A stretch of DNA of 64,000 nt, taken from NCBI GenBank assembly GCA_050946375.1, contig JBMNUT010000003.1:62001-126000 (forward strand), written 5' to 3'. A program made the translations under genes and the position numbers. This stretch comes from UBA1794 sp050946375 (GTDB lineage: Bacteria > Bacteroidota > Bacteroidia > Bacteroidales > Bacteroidaceae). The stretch's first letter is position 1, and each line of letters opens with the position of its first letter. Below the pieces are notes generated by a model that saw nothing but the letters and a program-made list of their open reading frames with translations, was not told where the DNA came from and searched no databases. Positions 1-7,604 of the stretch are shown in pieces.

Positions 1-2
1 TG

Positions 3-287
3 TTTTGGAAGCTGAACGGCGCTTTCTTTATCGATGCCGGAAACATCTGGACCATACGCGATTATGAGTCACAGCCGGGTGGCACTTTCCATTTTAACAG
101 CTTCTATCGTGAATTGGCCATGTCGTATGGGTTGGGACTGCGCTTCGATTTCGACTATTTCATCCTGCGCTTCGATGGTGCAATGAAGGCTATCGATCCG
201 GCATACGGGGCAGAGCGTTATCCGATAATACATCCGAATTTCTCCGACGACTTCACGTTTCATTTCGCAATCGGCTATCCTTTCTGA
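3..287 (+). CDS. Outer-membrane beta-barrel protein, C-terminal end (BamA/TamA-like), partial
   Basis: Only the last 94 codons are present; the gene begins left of the window. The visible peptide has alternating aromatic and polar residues typical of transmembrane beta strands (NGAFFIDAGNIWTIRD, then GLGLRFDFDYFILRFDGA) and ends in GYPF, with the terminal phenylalanine characteristic of outer-membrane barrels. The FIDAGNIW and RFDFDYFILRFD pattern resembles the last strands of Omp85-superfamily proteins (BamA, TamA/TamL), which insert or move proteins across the outer membrane. The family call is from resemblance alone; another large barrel is possible. A short hairpin followed by a T run at 531-556 could end its transcript. 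Confidence 0.6.
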   Translation, partial: FWKLNGAFFIDAGNIWTIRDYESQPGGTFHFNSFYRELAMSYGLGLRFDFDYFILRFDGAMKAIDPAYGAERYPIIHPNFSDDFTFHFAIGYPF

Positions 288-381
288 GCGGTATGGCCTG
301 ATTTTTTACCGGACTTGTATTGCTTTTGTATTATTTTACTCCCATAGAGAGGCTGTAAAGCTGGCAACTTTGGGACGATAG

Positions 382-415
382 AGGTGTGTTTATCGTTCCA
401 AAAGGTGTGTTTATC
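382..415. repeat. Two direct copies of AGGTGTGTTTATCG
   Basis: The 14-base sequence occurs at 382-395 and again at 402-415, a 20-base period, about 40 bases outside the left inverted repeat. A two-turn helical spacing would suit a DNA-binding protein. No function can be assigned from sequence. Confidence 0.5.
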
Positions 416-507
416 GGTAAAATGCAGAGGCAATGCGGGCAAGAATTATTCATGCTTTGTAATAATGAGTAATGCAGATTTTGCCGAACGATTTATCGAA
501 TCGCTCG

Positions 508-538
508 CAAAGTTAAGGCAAAAAATAATGACAGCCAA
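508..538 (-). promoter_or_regulatory. Promoter inside the invertible segment, currently facing left
   Basis: On the minus strand TTGG at 538-535 is followed, 20 bases after the TTG, by TAACTTTG at 515-508, matching the Bacteroides -33/-7 consensus. In the present orientation it would transcribe towards the 3' end of the upstream barrel gene (antisense). After inversion its -7 box would lie about 290 bases before the sugar transferase start codon. Confidence 0.65.
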
Positions 539-556
539 GCATTTGCTGTTTTTTTA
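531..556 (+). terminator. Possible intrinsic terminator within the invertible segment
   Basis: ACAGC at 531-535 pairs with GCTGT at 545-549 and a run of seven T follows. It would stop read-through from the barrel gene towards the sugar transferase in the present orientation. It overlaps the -33 element of the leftward promoter. The stem is short. Confidence 0.45.
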
Positions 557-692
557 GCCTTCGCCTTCTGTTTCTTTTCTCATTTGTTGCTGAAGAAGGG
601 TGCATCTTCATCCTTTCTAATCGCATATCACTTAATCTATTCATTATTAACAGTTTGCAAACGACGCTTATTACTCATTATTACAAAGAGTC

Positions 693-743
693 AAGCCGGA
701 CGAGGAAATCGGTACTATCCGCTTTACGAGTCCGGCTTTTTTT
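693..743 (+). terminator. Intrinsic terminator in the leader of the sugar transferase gene
   Basis: AAGCCGGAC at 693-701 pairs with GTCCGGCTT at 730-738, followed by seven T. It lies after the invertible segment and before the gene at 927, so transcripts from the inverted promoter must pass it. It may serve as an attenuator or block stray transcription. Confidence 0.7.
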
Positions 744-926
744 ATGTCTTGACATGCGGGCTGAAACGGGAAAAATGAAAGTGTAAGTGAGAATAAGTGC
801 AACTGAAAAAAGAAAAAGATTTATGGAAATTGTATGGAAAGGACTTTGGGTCTGTGAAAATGCCCTTGGGAGCAGCCGCGATGAGGCTTTCCGATTGAGA
901 ACCGGTTGGCCGGTAGGAGGTAAATC

Positions 927-1604
927 ATGAGCGAAGTGTCGGTTTTGTCGCCCGGCAATAAGGCTGCCGAGCACAGCGCTGGCGGCGAGGAGCGCTTCAT
1001 CCCGGACGGAATGAATGCCTTTGAGCGGAACGTAAAACGCGTCGTAGACTGCTTTTTGGCTTTTGTGGCATTGATTGTTTTCTCGCCTCTTTTCCTGGTG
1101 TGTTATATAGCTGTCAGACGGGAGGATGGCGGCCCTGCGATATTCAAGCAGGAGCGGATTGGGCGCTTCGGGAGGCCTTTTTATATTTATAAGTTCCGGA
1201 GCATGAAACTCGATGCGGAAAAAGCCGGACCGGCTTTGTACAAAAGCGGAAAGGACAACCGCCTGACGCACGTGGGGAAGTTCCTTCGGGAGCATCATCT
1301 GGATGAATTGCCTCAGTTGTGGAACGTTTTTATCGGCGACATGGCTTTCATCGGGCCGCGGCCTGAGCGTAAATTTTATATTGACCAGATTATGGAGCAC
1401 GATCCGCGCTACCGTTTTCTTTATCAGATACGCCCGGGGGTGACGTCGTATGCCACGCTTTACAATGGATATACGGATACGATGGAAAAGATGTTGCGTC
1501 GCCTGCGTTACGATCTCTTCTACTTGGAACACCGTTCCTGGTGGTTTGATTTTAAAATCCTGATGCAGACTTTTTTGAATATAGTACACGGTAAAAAGTT
1601 TTAG
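927..1604 (+). CDS. Bacterial sugar transferase (polyprenyl-phosphate glycosyl-1-phosphate transferase)
   Basis: This 225-residue protein has the bacterial sugar transferase domain of the WcaJ/WbaP/PglC superfamily, which moves a sugar-1-phosphate from a UDP-sugar to undecaprenyl phosphate to start a surface polysaccharide or glycan. Residues 38-62 form the hydrophobic reentrant/membrane helix, followed by IFKQERIGRFGRPFYIYKFRSM (72-93) and DELPQLWNVFIGDMAFIGPRPE (126-147), the catalytic core with its Asp-Glu pair. It is the short form without the four extra N-terminal membrane helices of WbaP. A good ribosome site, AGGAGG, lies 5 bases before the ATG. It is followed 4 bases later by a small membrane protein gene and preceded by a probable invertible promoter, so expression is probably phase variable. 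The sugar donor cannot be told. Confidence 0.9.
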   Translation: MSEVSVLSPGNKAAEHSAGGEERFIPDGMNAFERNVKRVVDCFLAFVALIVFSPLFLVCYIAVRREDGGPAIFKQERIGRFGRPFYIYKFRSMKLDAEKAGPALYKSGKDNRLTHVGKFLREHHLDELPQLWNVFIGDMAFIGPRPERKFYIDQIMEHDPRYRFLYQIRPGVTSYATLYNGYTDTMEKMLRRLRYDLFYLEHRSWWFDFKILMQTFLNIVHGKKF

Positions 1605-1608
1605 TCTT

Positions 1609-1803
1609 ATGAATGCCCTGTCTGTTGCCTTACTGGCTTTGATTCTGGCTGTGCTTGTACTCTTTCTCTATTATGCCTTTTTGCGTAAGGGAAAGCGTTT
1701 TTCGGAAGATGACCGGACTTATTATAACGCTGAGGGAGAGCATCTTTATTACGACCGTAAGCTGATTCGTCAGAAGCAGGCGCGTCGAACGCACGAAGAT
1801 TGA
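1609..1803 (+). CDS. Small single-pass membrane protein
   Basis: This 64-residue product begins with a hydrophobic helix (about residues 4-24, ending LYYAFLRKGKR) and has a charged tail rich in Tyr, Arg and Asp. It starts 4 bases after the sugar transferase stop codon, so the two are almost certainly co-transcribed. No family was recognised. A helper or anchor for the membrane-bound transferase is a guess from position only. Confidence 0.6.
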   Translation: MNALSVALLALILAVLVLFLYYAFLRKGKRFSEDDRTYYNAEGEHLYYDRKLIRQKQARRTHED

Positions 1804-1880
1804 CGATTGCTTGGCGTTGTAAGCCAATGATTTATGACATAAAGGTATGACTTGAGTAAAAGAGTCGTACGACGAAACGA

Positions 1881-1922
1881 AAAAAGCACTGCATCTATTT
1901 CTCAAAAGATGCAGTGCTTTTT
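1881..1922. terminator. Bidirectional terminator made from an interspersed repeat copy
   Basis: AAAAAGCACTGCATCT at 1881-1896 pairs perfectly with its reverse complement at 1907-1922. T runs flank the stem on both strands, so it can end the plus-strand sugar transferase unit and the minus-strand S41 protease operon. Confidence 0.85.
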
Positions 1923-1968
1923 CTTATTTGCCGCAGTGCTTTTTCTGAAAAGGGGAGGCACTTTTGCG
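1881..1968. repeat. Interspersed repeat, copy cluster 1
   Basis: Three units of the window-wide family: GCACTGCATC/GATGCAGTGC hairpin, then CCGCAGTGCTTTTT (1931-1944), then GGGGAGGCACTTTTGCG (1952-1968). Units are GC-rich 6-10 base cores flanked by CTTTT or AAAAG. Confidence 0.6.
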
Positions 1969-2027
1969 AGGATGACCTTTGTGTGCGCAGGAAAAGGCTT
2001 TGCACTCCCCCGAAGGAGCGCAAGGCC

Positions 2028-3713
2028 TTAGTTCTTTTTACCCTTGGTGGCAGAAGGCTTTGCTTTGGAGGTGCTGTCTTCGTCCAGCACCGGCGCTTCC
2101 GGATAAGCCTTGCCCTCTTCTATGAGTTTGGCTGCGGTCAGTACCGTTTGGTCGCTTTGGTTCAGGTATTGGTACATGGAACTTTCGCCAAGCACGATGT
2201 AGATAATGTTGGAGAACAGCCGCTCTTCGATCAGATGATGTGATTTCTTGATCATCAGGTTGCGGCGTTTTACGCCGTGAGCGTGAGCGAATGTGGCGAA
2301 TTTATCTACTATTTTCTCTTTGCGCAGGTGCTCGACCAGTTCGTCTATGTTGCTGTATTCCTGCAGTTCGCTCCGGTGCGTGTCGATGTAGTTGAAGCAG
2401 AATTGCTCAGGCAGATAGAGGTTTCTGACAGCGAGGAACCATGAAGTGTAGCCCAGCGTATCGAGCGGTACGAAGATGTCGGGCATGATTCCGCTGGCCT
2501 CATAGACCGGCCGGTGCAGACGAGTGGTATAAAATGTCTTTTCCTTATTGAGGTGGATGCTGTCCTGGTAGGAGAATTCGCCGCGGTTGTAGCGGTTCAG
2601 TATGTCCAGCTCGTAGTTTTCGTCATAGCCGCGGTTGTACGGGCGTTGGATGCAGCGCCCTGCGGCAGTATAGTAGCGTGCTACGGTGAGGCGTATGGCC
2701 GAACCGTCGCTGAACTCGATGGGCTGTTGTACAAGGCCTTTCCCGAATGTGCGGCGACCGATGACGAGTCCGCGGTCGTTGTCCTGGATTGCTCCGGCAA
2801 ATATCTCGGAAGCTGAGGCGGAGTACTCGTCGACCAGCACAATGAGGGGGAGTTTCTGGAAACTGCCGTTCCCGTTTGCCCGTTTGTCATTGCGCGGATA
2901 TTTGCGTCCCTCGGCGTAGACGATGAGTTGCCCTCGCGAAAGGAATTCGTTGGCCATCTGGACGGCGACTTCGAATATGCCGCCCGTGTTGCCCCGCAGG
3001 TCTATGATGACGCCTTTCATGCCCTTGTGTGAGAGAATAGCGAGGGCGTTAAGCATCTCCATGTGCGTCGTCCGGCCGAAATTCTCGAAGCGTATGTATC
3101 CCGTTTGGTCGTCGAACATGTAGGCTGCCTTGACGCTGCTTACCGGGACGTCCCCGCGGGTAATGATGAAGTCCAGCGGTTTCTCTTGTCCGTACCGCTT
3201 GACGGTGAGTTTCACCTTCGACCCTTTTTCGCCGCGCAGGTGGCTTGTGGCATATTCGTTGTTGATTTTCTTGCCGGTAAACGGCTCTCCGTCTACTTCC
3301 AGAATGCGATCGCCCGGAAGGAGGCCCACTTTTTCCGAGGGGCCTCCCGCTATTACCTTATTGATTACGATAGTGTCGTGATTGATCTGGAAGACTAATC
3401 CAACTCCGCTGAACTTTCCTTCCAATTCCGAGTTCACCGCTTCCAAATCCTTTGCCGGAATATACTTGGAGTGGGGGTCGAGTTCTTCCAGAATCAGGGG
3501 CATTGCTTCTTCTACGATGCTGTCCATGGAGATTTCGTCCATGTATTGTTCGTTGATGATGCGCAACAGCGCGTTCAGTTTGTTGGAAGAACTGTTGATG
3601 ATGCCCAACCGGTTTCCGGAAAAGTGCTCCGTATAAAACGTTCCGATCAGTATGCCGATAACTATACTCACGGCGATGATGACCGGAGTAAGGCGCGAGT
3701 TTTTATTGGTCAT
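2028..3713 (-). CDS. S41 family carboxy-terminal processing protease
   Basis: This 561-residue protein matches C-terminal processing peptidases (CtpA/Prc), which cleave proteins in the periplasm. An N-terminal signal anchor (residues 10-26) precedes the tail-specific region, a PDZ domain (about 95-180, GLVFQI and GLLPGDRILEVDG) and the S41 core. The catalytic dyad is probably Ser300 in YSASASEIFAGAIQDN and Lys325 in RTFGKGLVQQ, 25 residues apart as in Prc. The C-terminal 200 residues are a helical extension common in Bacteroidetes homologues, ending in a Lys-rich tail. Its start overlaps the end of the dCMP deaminase gene by 11 bases, the last step of a four-gene operon. The natural substrate is unknown. 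Confidence 0.93.
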   Translation of the reverse strand: MTNKNSRLTPVIIAVSIVIGILIGTFYTEHFSGNRLGIINSSSNKLNALLRIINEQYMDEISMDSIVEEAMPLILEELDPHSKYIPAKDLEAVNSELEGKFSGVGLVFQINHDTIVINKVIAGGPSEKVGLLPGDRILEVDGEPFTGKKINNEYATSHLRGEKGSKVKLTVKRYGQEKPLDFIITRGDVPVSSVKAAYMFDDQTGYIRFENFGRTTHMEMLNALAILSHKGMKGVIIDLRGNTGGIFEVAVQMANEFLSRGQLIVYAEGRKYPRNDKRANGNGSFQKLPLIVLVDEYSASASEIFAGAIQDNDRGLVIGRRTFGKGLVQQPIEFSDGSAIRLTVARYYTAAGRCIQRPYNRGYDENYELDILNRYNRGEFSYQDSIHLNKEKTFYTTRLHRPVYEASGIMPDIFVPLDTLGYTSWFLAVRNLYLPEQFCFNYIDTHRSELQEYSNIDELVEHLRKEKIVDKFATFAHAHGVKRRNLMIKKSHHLIEERLFSNIIYIVLGESSMYQYLNQSDQTVLTAAKLIEEGKAYPEAPVLDEDSTSKAKPSATKGKKN

Positions 3714-4161
3714 GTTGCTCTTTATTAGCTTTCAGTTCGGTTTTGTTCAGAAAGACGCATTCTATTCCGGCCCTGCGCAGCAGGTGCAGTCCGTCTTCCA
3801 GGTGGTATTTGTCGCCATATACTACCCGTTTTATCCCTGCCTGTATGATGAGTTTCGCACATTCGATGCAAGGCGAGGTGGTAACGTACAGCGTGGCTCC
3901 GTCGCTGCTGTTGTTCGAACGGGCAATTTTGGTAATGGCGTTTGCTTCGGCATGCAGTACATACGGTTTGGTGAGGCCTTGTTCGTCTTCGCACACATTC
4001 TCGAATCCCGACGGAGTGCCGTTGTATCCGTCGGAAATAATCATCTTGTCTTTTACGATGAGTGCGCCCACTTTACGGCGTTGGCAGTAGGAATTCTCAG
4101 CCCATATGGTGGCCATCCGCATGTAGCGCTCGTCTAACAGGTTTTGCTTTTCGTCTTCCAT
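3703..4161 (-). CDS. Deoxycytidylate (dCMP) deaminase family protein
   Basis: This 152-residue zinc deaminase has the CDA signature: His70-Ala-Glu72 (LHAEANAI) and Pro97-Cys98-Ile-Glu-Cys101, which bind zinc and activate water. The NGTPSGFENVCED stretch is typical of dCMP deaminases (ComEB type), which make dUMP for thymidylate synthesis. It lies between a lipoprotein gene 33 bases upstream and the S41 protease, with which it overlaps by 11 bases, so translation may be coupled. Pathway link to the protease is not obvious. Cytidine deamination of another nucleotide cannot be excluded. Confidence 0.9.
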   Translation of the reverse strand: MEDEKQNLLDERYMRMATIWAENSYCQRRKVGALIVKDKMIISDGYNGTPSGFENVCEDEQGLTKPYVLHAEANAITKIARSNNSSDGATLYVTTSPCIECAKLIIQAGIKRVVYGDKYHLEDGLHLLRRAGIECVFLNKTELKANKEQHDQ

Positions 4162-4194
4162 TGTCTTTCGCTTGTTTTTCCAGGAAAAAGGGCT

Positions 4195-4704
4195 TCAGAA
4201 TTCGAGCGGGCCGAACTGCACGAAGTTGGAACGCTCGCTATCGAACAGGCGGAGCAGTACGGCACTGCCGCGGTAGTAGCATGCTCCGGCGACTTGCTCC
4301 AGGAAAGTCTTTTCGTTGGCCGTTGTGCCTTCGCCCTGCTTTTCCGTTATGTTTATATGGAACGTGTTGTTCTTCCCGTCGGCCGACCATGTGCCGGTCC
4401 ATACCGTGTTCTCCGCACCGGTAATGCGGACGCTGCCTTCGTAGAAGATTACGGTGTAGCTCTTCAGCGGTCTTTTCTCTGTGGCATAATTATTAAGGTT
4501 TACGCCTGAGCTCAAATCCTCCCAGTCGTCCGTGCTGCCGAGGTAGGTGAGTTTCCACGTTTTGCCGGTGAAAATCTCGTTTACGTCGTCCTCGTCGTTG
4601 CACGAGTGGAGGGCTATCAGGCAAAACAGGCAAGGCACCAGCCATTTCACCCATGCTTTGAGGCGCTGTGTGGCTGTACTTTTCAGGAAAAGAGGCTGTC
4701 TCAT
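4195..4704 (-). CDS. Lipoprotein with calycin-like predicted beta domain
   Basis: The 169-residue product has a positively charged N terminus, a hydrophobic stretch and a lipobox-like LIALHSC near residue 35, suggesting lipid attachment at that Cys. The rest (GKTWKLTYLGS, GTWSADGKNNTFHINI, LFDSERSNFVQFGPLEF) has the strand pattern of small beta-barrel heat-shock/META-type or DUF4847-like lipoproteins; the Pfam name is recalled, not checked. It sits 26 bases after the M3 peptidase gene and 33 before the dCMP deaminase gene in the same operon. Function unknown. Confidence 0.75.
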   Translation of the reverse strand: MRQPLFLKSTATQRLKAWVKWLVPCLFCLIALHSCNDEDDVNEIFTGKTWKLTYLGSTDDWEDLSSGVNLNNYATEKRPLKSYTVIFYEGSVRITGAENTVWTGTWSADGKNNTFHINITEKQGEGTTANEKTFLEQVAGACYYRGSAVLLRLFDSERSNFVQFGPLEF

Positions 4705-4730
4705 TTTCGTTTCGTATAGTGTTTCTTTTC

Positions 4731-6854
4731 TTATGCTTCAGGCGCAATGATTCCGTTGCGGCGCAAAAGCGCGTCGATCGTCGGCTCTTGTCCGCGGAAG
4801 CGCTTGTAGAGTACCATCGGATGCTCTGTCCCTCCGCGTGCAAGTATGTTCCGGCGGAACGATTCGGCCGTGGCCTGGTCGAAAATCCCTTTCTCCAGGA
4901 ACAGCGCGAAGGCATCGGCATCCAGCACTTCCGCCCATTTGTAGCTGTAGTAGCCGGCCGAATATCCGCCTGCGAAGATGTGGGAAAACTGTACACTCAT
5001 GCAGCCTCCCGTGTCGTCCGCAGGAAGAAGGCGGGTGGACTCCATGGCCTTTTGCTCGAAAGCGCGTACCGCTTCGGCCAGTTCTTCCGGACTCTCCGTG
5101 CCGGAGGCAAAGGGCTTTTGCAGGGTGTACCAGGCCATATCGAGAAATCCGAAGCTCAGCTGGCGCAGACAAGCGTAGGCCACGTTGAAGTTGCGGGCAC
5201 GTACAATCTTGTCGATGAGTGCGTCGGGCAGAATTTCCCCGCTTTGGTAATGACGTGCAAAGGTACTGAGAAATTCTTTTCGTATGGCGAAGTTCTCCAT
5301 AAATTGTGAGGGAAGTTCCACGAAGTCCCAATATACGTTTGTTCCGCTGAGGGAGGGGTAGGTGGTCGATGCGAACAAACCGTGGAGCGAATGCCCGAAT
5401 TCGTGGAGGAACGTTTCCACTTCGCCCAGGGTCAGCAGGGCCGGTTTCTCAGCCGTAGGCTTGGTAAAGTTCATGACCAGCGAGACATGCGGCCGGCTGT
5501 CTGTGCCGTCGGCTTCATGCCATTGGCCTTTGTATTCCGTCATCCAGGCTCCCGGCCGTTTTCCGGGGCGCGGGAAGAAATCGGTGTAGAGCACGCCGAG
5601 GAAAGAGCCGTCGCGGTCGGTCACTTCGTAAGCGATTACGTCCGGATGATACACGGGAATCTCCCGGTTGGGCGCAAAGTGGATGCCATAGAGGCGGGTG
5701 GCCAGTCCGAAAACGCCTTCGATAACGTTTTCCAGCTTGAAGTAAGGCCGGAGCAACTCGTCGTTCAGCTGATAATCGCGCTCCTTCAGTATGTTGGAAT
5801 AGTAGGCGAAGTCCCACGAACGGAAGTCGCTTTCGGCAATTCCGTCCAGCTCTTGTGCTACCTGTTCCACGGCTTTCACTTCTTTCACGGCTGTGGGCCG
5901 GTAGGCGTTGAGAAGGTCGTTGAGCAACTGGTAGACGTTTTCCTTGTTTTCCGCCATGCGCCGGCAGAGTACATAGTCGGCATAGTCTGCAAATCCGGCC
6001 AGATTGGCCAGCTCCCGCTTCAGCTCGACGATGCGTGCTACGGCCGGAAAGTTGCAATAGCCGTTGGGTCGCGTACATCGGGTGTTGTAGGCTATGTACA
6101 TTTCCCGCCGCAGTTCGCGTTTCTTGCAGTACTTCATGAACGGCATGTAGCTGGGAGCCTGCAGGGTGAATACCCATCCTTCCAGTCCCTCCTGCCGGGC
6201 TTCCTGGGCTGCGGCGGAGCGGATGTTTTCCGGCATGCCTTCCACGTCGCTTTCCGCGGTAAGGTGCAGTTTGTAGGCGGCCGTCTCTTTCAGAATGTTT
6301 TGCCCGTATTGCAGGGAAAGCAGGCTGAGCTCGCGGGTAAGCTGGCGGTAGGTCTCCTGTTTCTCGGGCGTCAGTCCGGCGCCGTGCCGCACAAATCCGT
6401 CGTATGTGTCTTCCAGCAGTTTGCGGCTCTCGCCGGTAAGGGTGGGATGAAGCTGCTCTTCGTCGTGAACCGCCTTGATTCTGCCGAAGAGTTCCGGGTC
6501 GAGGAAAATATCGTTGAAGTGGTCGGTGATGAGCGGCGTGAGCTCTTCGGCCGTTTGCTGCAGGGCGTCGGTCGACTCGGCGCTGAGCAGATTTTCGAGC
6601 ACGGTGTAAGCCTTGTCCAGCAGTCTGCCGGATTTTTCCAGGGCTACGACGGTATTCTCGAATGTGGGCTTGTCGGGATTTTGCGTGATTTGCCGGAGTT
6701 CTTCCTTGTGGCGGCGTATTCCTTCTTCAATCGCAGGGGCAAAGTCGGAAATCTGTATGCGGTCGAAAGGAACGGTATTGTGGGGCGTCTGCCAGGAGGC
6801 GAAGAACGGATTCTTCGCGGCAGCGCTATTGTTCGGTAGGTTTTCTTGGTTCAT
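4731..6854 (-). CDS. dcp: M3 family zinc peptidase (peptidyl-dipeptidase Dcp-like)
   Basis: At 707 residues this is the usual length for oligopeptidase A/Dcp enzymes, which trim short peptides. The zinc site is His484-Glu-Phe-Gly-His488 in FLHEFGHSLHGLF, with the downstream glutamate region following. Late motifs GGYSAGYYSYKWAEVLDADAF and GTEHPMVLYKRFRGQEP are characteristic of the Dcp branch. The N terminus (FFASWQTPHNTVPFDRI) resembles family members and carries no clear signal peptide, although some Bacteroides homologues are exported. It heads the minus-strand operon that continues with the lipoprotein, dCMP deaminase and S41 protease. Dcp versus oligopeptidase A is decided only on the terminal motifs. 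Confidence 0.93.
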   Translation of the reverse strand: MNQENLPNNSAAAKNPFFASWQTPHNTVPFDRIQISDFAPAIEEGIRRHKEELRQITQNPDKPTFENTVVALEKSGRLLDKAYTVLENLLSAESTDALQQTAEELTPLITDHFNDIFLDPELFGRIKAVHDEEQLHPTLTGESRKLLEDTYDGFVRHGAGLTPEKQETYRQLTRELSLLSLQYGQNILKETAAYKLHLTAESDVEGMPENIRSAAAQEARQEGLEGWVFTLQAPSYMPFMKYCKKRELRREMYIAYNTRCTRPNGYCNFPAVARIVELKRELANLAGFADYADYVLCRRMAENKENVYQLLNDLLNAYRPTAVKEVKAVEQVAQELDGIAESDFRSWDFAYYSNILKERDYQLNDELLRPYFKLENVIEGVFGLATRLYGIHFAPNREIPVYHPDVIAYEVTDRDGSFLGVLYTDFFPRPGKRPGAWMTEYKGQWHEADGTDSRPHVSLVMNFTKPTAEKPALLTLGEVETFLHEFGHSLHGLFASTTYPSLSGTNVYWDFVELPSQFMENFAIRKEFLSTFARHYQSGEILPDALIDKIVRARNFNVAYACLRQLSFGFLDMAWYTLQKPFASGTESPEELAEAVRAFEQKAMESTRLLPADDTGGCMSVQFSHIFAGGYSAGYYSYKWAEVLDADAFALFLEKGIFDQATAESFRRNILARGGTEHPMVLYKRFRGQEPTIDALLRRNGIIAPEA

Positions 6855-7027
6855 GAAAAAATGGGGTTACTTGTTTAATTCCACTACAAAAGTGCTAAAA
6901 AAATACTGCAGCATGAAATCTTCTTTCCTCTTTTAACATAGTATAAGCGCCCCGCACCGGTGTGTTTTTCCGCATGGGTGTTTCTCTCCGGCCAGCAACC
7001 CGATGCGGGGAGACGCTTGCCGCTTTG

Positions 7028-7089
7028 CGGAAAAAGGTGCAGAGGTTTTCGGAAAAAGTACTGCATCTTTTGGCAAAAAGCACTGCATG
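7028..7089. repeat. Interspersed repeat, copy cluster 2
   Basis: Consecutive units read GGAAAAAGGTGCAGAGGTTT, CGGAAAAAGTACTGCATC and TTTTGGCAAAAAGCACTGCA, at a period of about 22-25 bases, with the same CTGCAT core as the copies at 1881 and 24301. Confidence 0.6.
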
Positions 7090-7188
7090 AAATGAGGCGA
7101 ATCCTCACCCGTGGCCGGCGAAAGCGGCGGACCGGGGCGGAAACGGCGCGATATTTTCCCCGTTTTGGAGCAAAGGCGGCGGCTTTGG

Positions 7189-7219
7189 TTGTGCGGAACT
7201 TAAAATAATTGTATCTTTG
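7189..7219 (+). promoter_or_regulatory. Bacteroides-type promoter for the lipoprotein-proS unit
   Basis: TTG at 7189-7191 and TATCTTTG at 7212-7219 are separated by 20 bases, matching the -33/-7 consensus. Transcription would start near 7226, about 28 bases before the ATG at 7254. Confidence 0.75.
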
Positions 7220-7253
7220 CCGTCCCATCGAAACTCTTAAAAACTCGTAGGAA

Positions 7254-7574
7254 ATGAAGACGTGCATCCGTTGTCTTGCCCTTGTTCTTGTGCTCGTATT
7301 GAGCTCATGTGGCGATAAAAAGGAGAAGTATCTTACCGAATTTCAGGACTTGGTAGGAAAAGCCCAGTTCCACCCGGAAGCGAAAGACGAGGGTGACTGG
7401 AAGGATATCGTGGAGGAACGTACCGAATTCCTGCGCAAGAAATTCGTGGAGGTACACCCCGAACTGACGGAACAGGAGCTGTACCGCATCGATTCGCTGG
7501 ACACGGTGCTGAAGCAGACCGTGCTCCGCTACACGAAGAAGCAGAAGATTTTCGAGGAACTGATGAAGCAATAA
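7254..7574 (+). CDS. Small predicted lipoprotein
   Basis: A 106-residue protein with a signal peptide and lipobox (VLVLSSC, Cys at about residue 19), then a soluble, charged, probably helical domain (EFQDLVGKAQ, VEERTEFLRKKFVEVHPELTEQELYRIDSLD, ending EELMKQ). It resembles small Bacteroides lipoproteins of the DUF6565 kind, but that name is recalled rather than checked. It is the first gene after a good promoter and lies 30 bases before proS. Function unknown. Confidence 0.8.
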   Translation: MKTCIRCLALVLVLVLSSCGDKKEKYLTEFQDLVGKAQFHPEAKDEGDWKDIVEERTEFLRKKFVEVHPELTEQELYRIDSLDTVLKQTVLRYTKKQKIFEELMKQ

Positions 7575-7604
7575 GAAGAACAACGAACAGATAATCATAG
7601 GCTA

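Larger units (their letters stand above)
455..688. repeat. Probable invertible promoter segment bounded by 19-bp inverted repeats
   Basis: CTTTGTAATAATGAGTAAT at 455-473 is the exact reverse complement of the sequence at 670-688; the match stops abruptly on both sides. The 196 bases between them hold a Bacteroides-type promoter (TTG, 20 bases, TAACTTTG) reading left, away from the sugar transferase gene at 927. Inverting the segment would turn this promoter towards that gene. This is the architecture of phase-variable capsule and polysaccharide promoters in Bacteroides, which tyrosine or serine recombinases flip. No recombinase gene lies in the window, so it would act in trans. Inversion itself is inferred, not seen. 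Confidence 0.8.
6855..7253. other. Divergent intergenic region
   Basis: These 399 bases separate the divergent dcp and lipoprotein genes. They hold repeat-family copies at 7028-7089 and a plus-strand promoter at 7189-7219. No open frame with support and no RNA gene is seen; the minus-strand promoter for dcp was not identified with confidence. Confidence 0.6.

Noticed and set aside
681..1589. A 302-codon minus-strand frame spanning the sugar transferase and its leader
   Set aside because: It lies opposite the well-supported sugar transferase and shows no domain or export signal.
6947..7015. A stem between CCCCGCA and TGCGGGG in the dcp upstream gap
   Set aside because: The arms are short and about 50 bases apart without a T run; no structured RNA could be supported.
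7220..7604. A T-box or other riboswitch controlling proS
   Set aside because: The leader is only about 28 bases, and the proS start follows the lipoprotein gene by 30 bases with no structured element.
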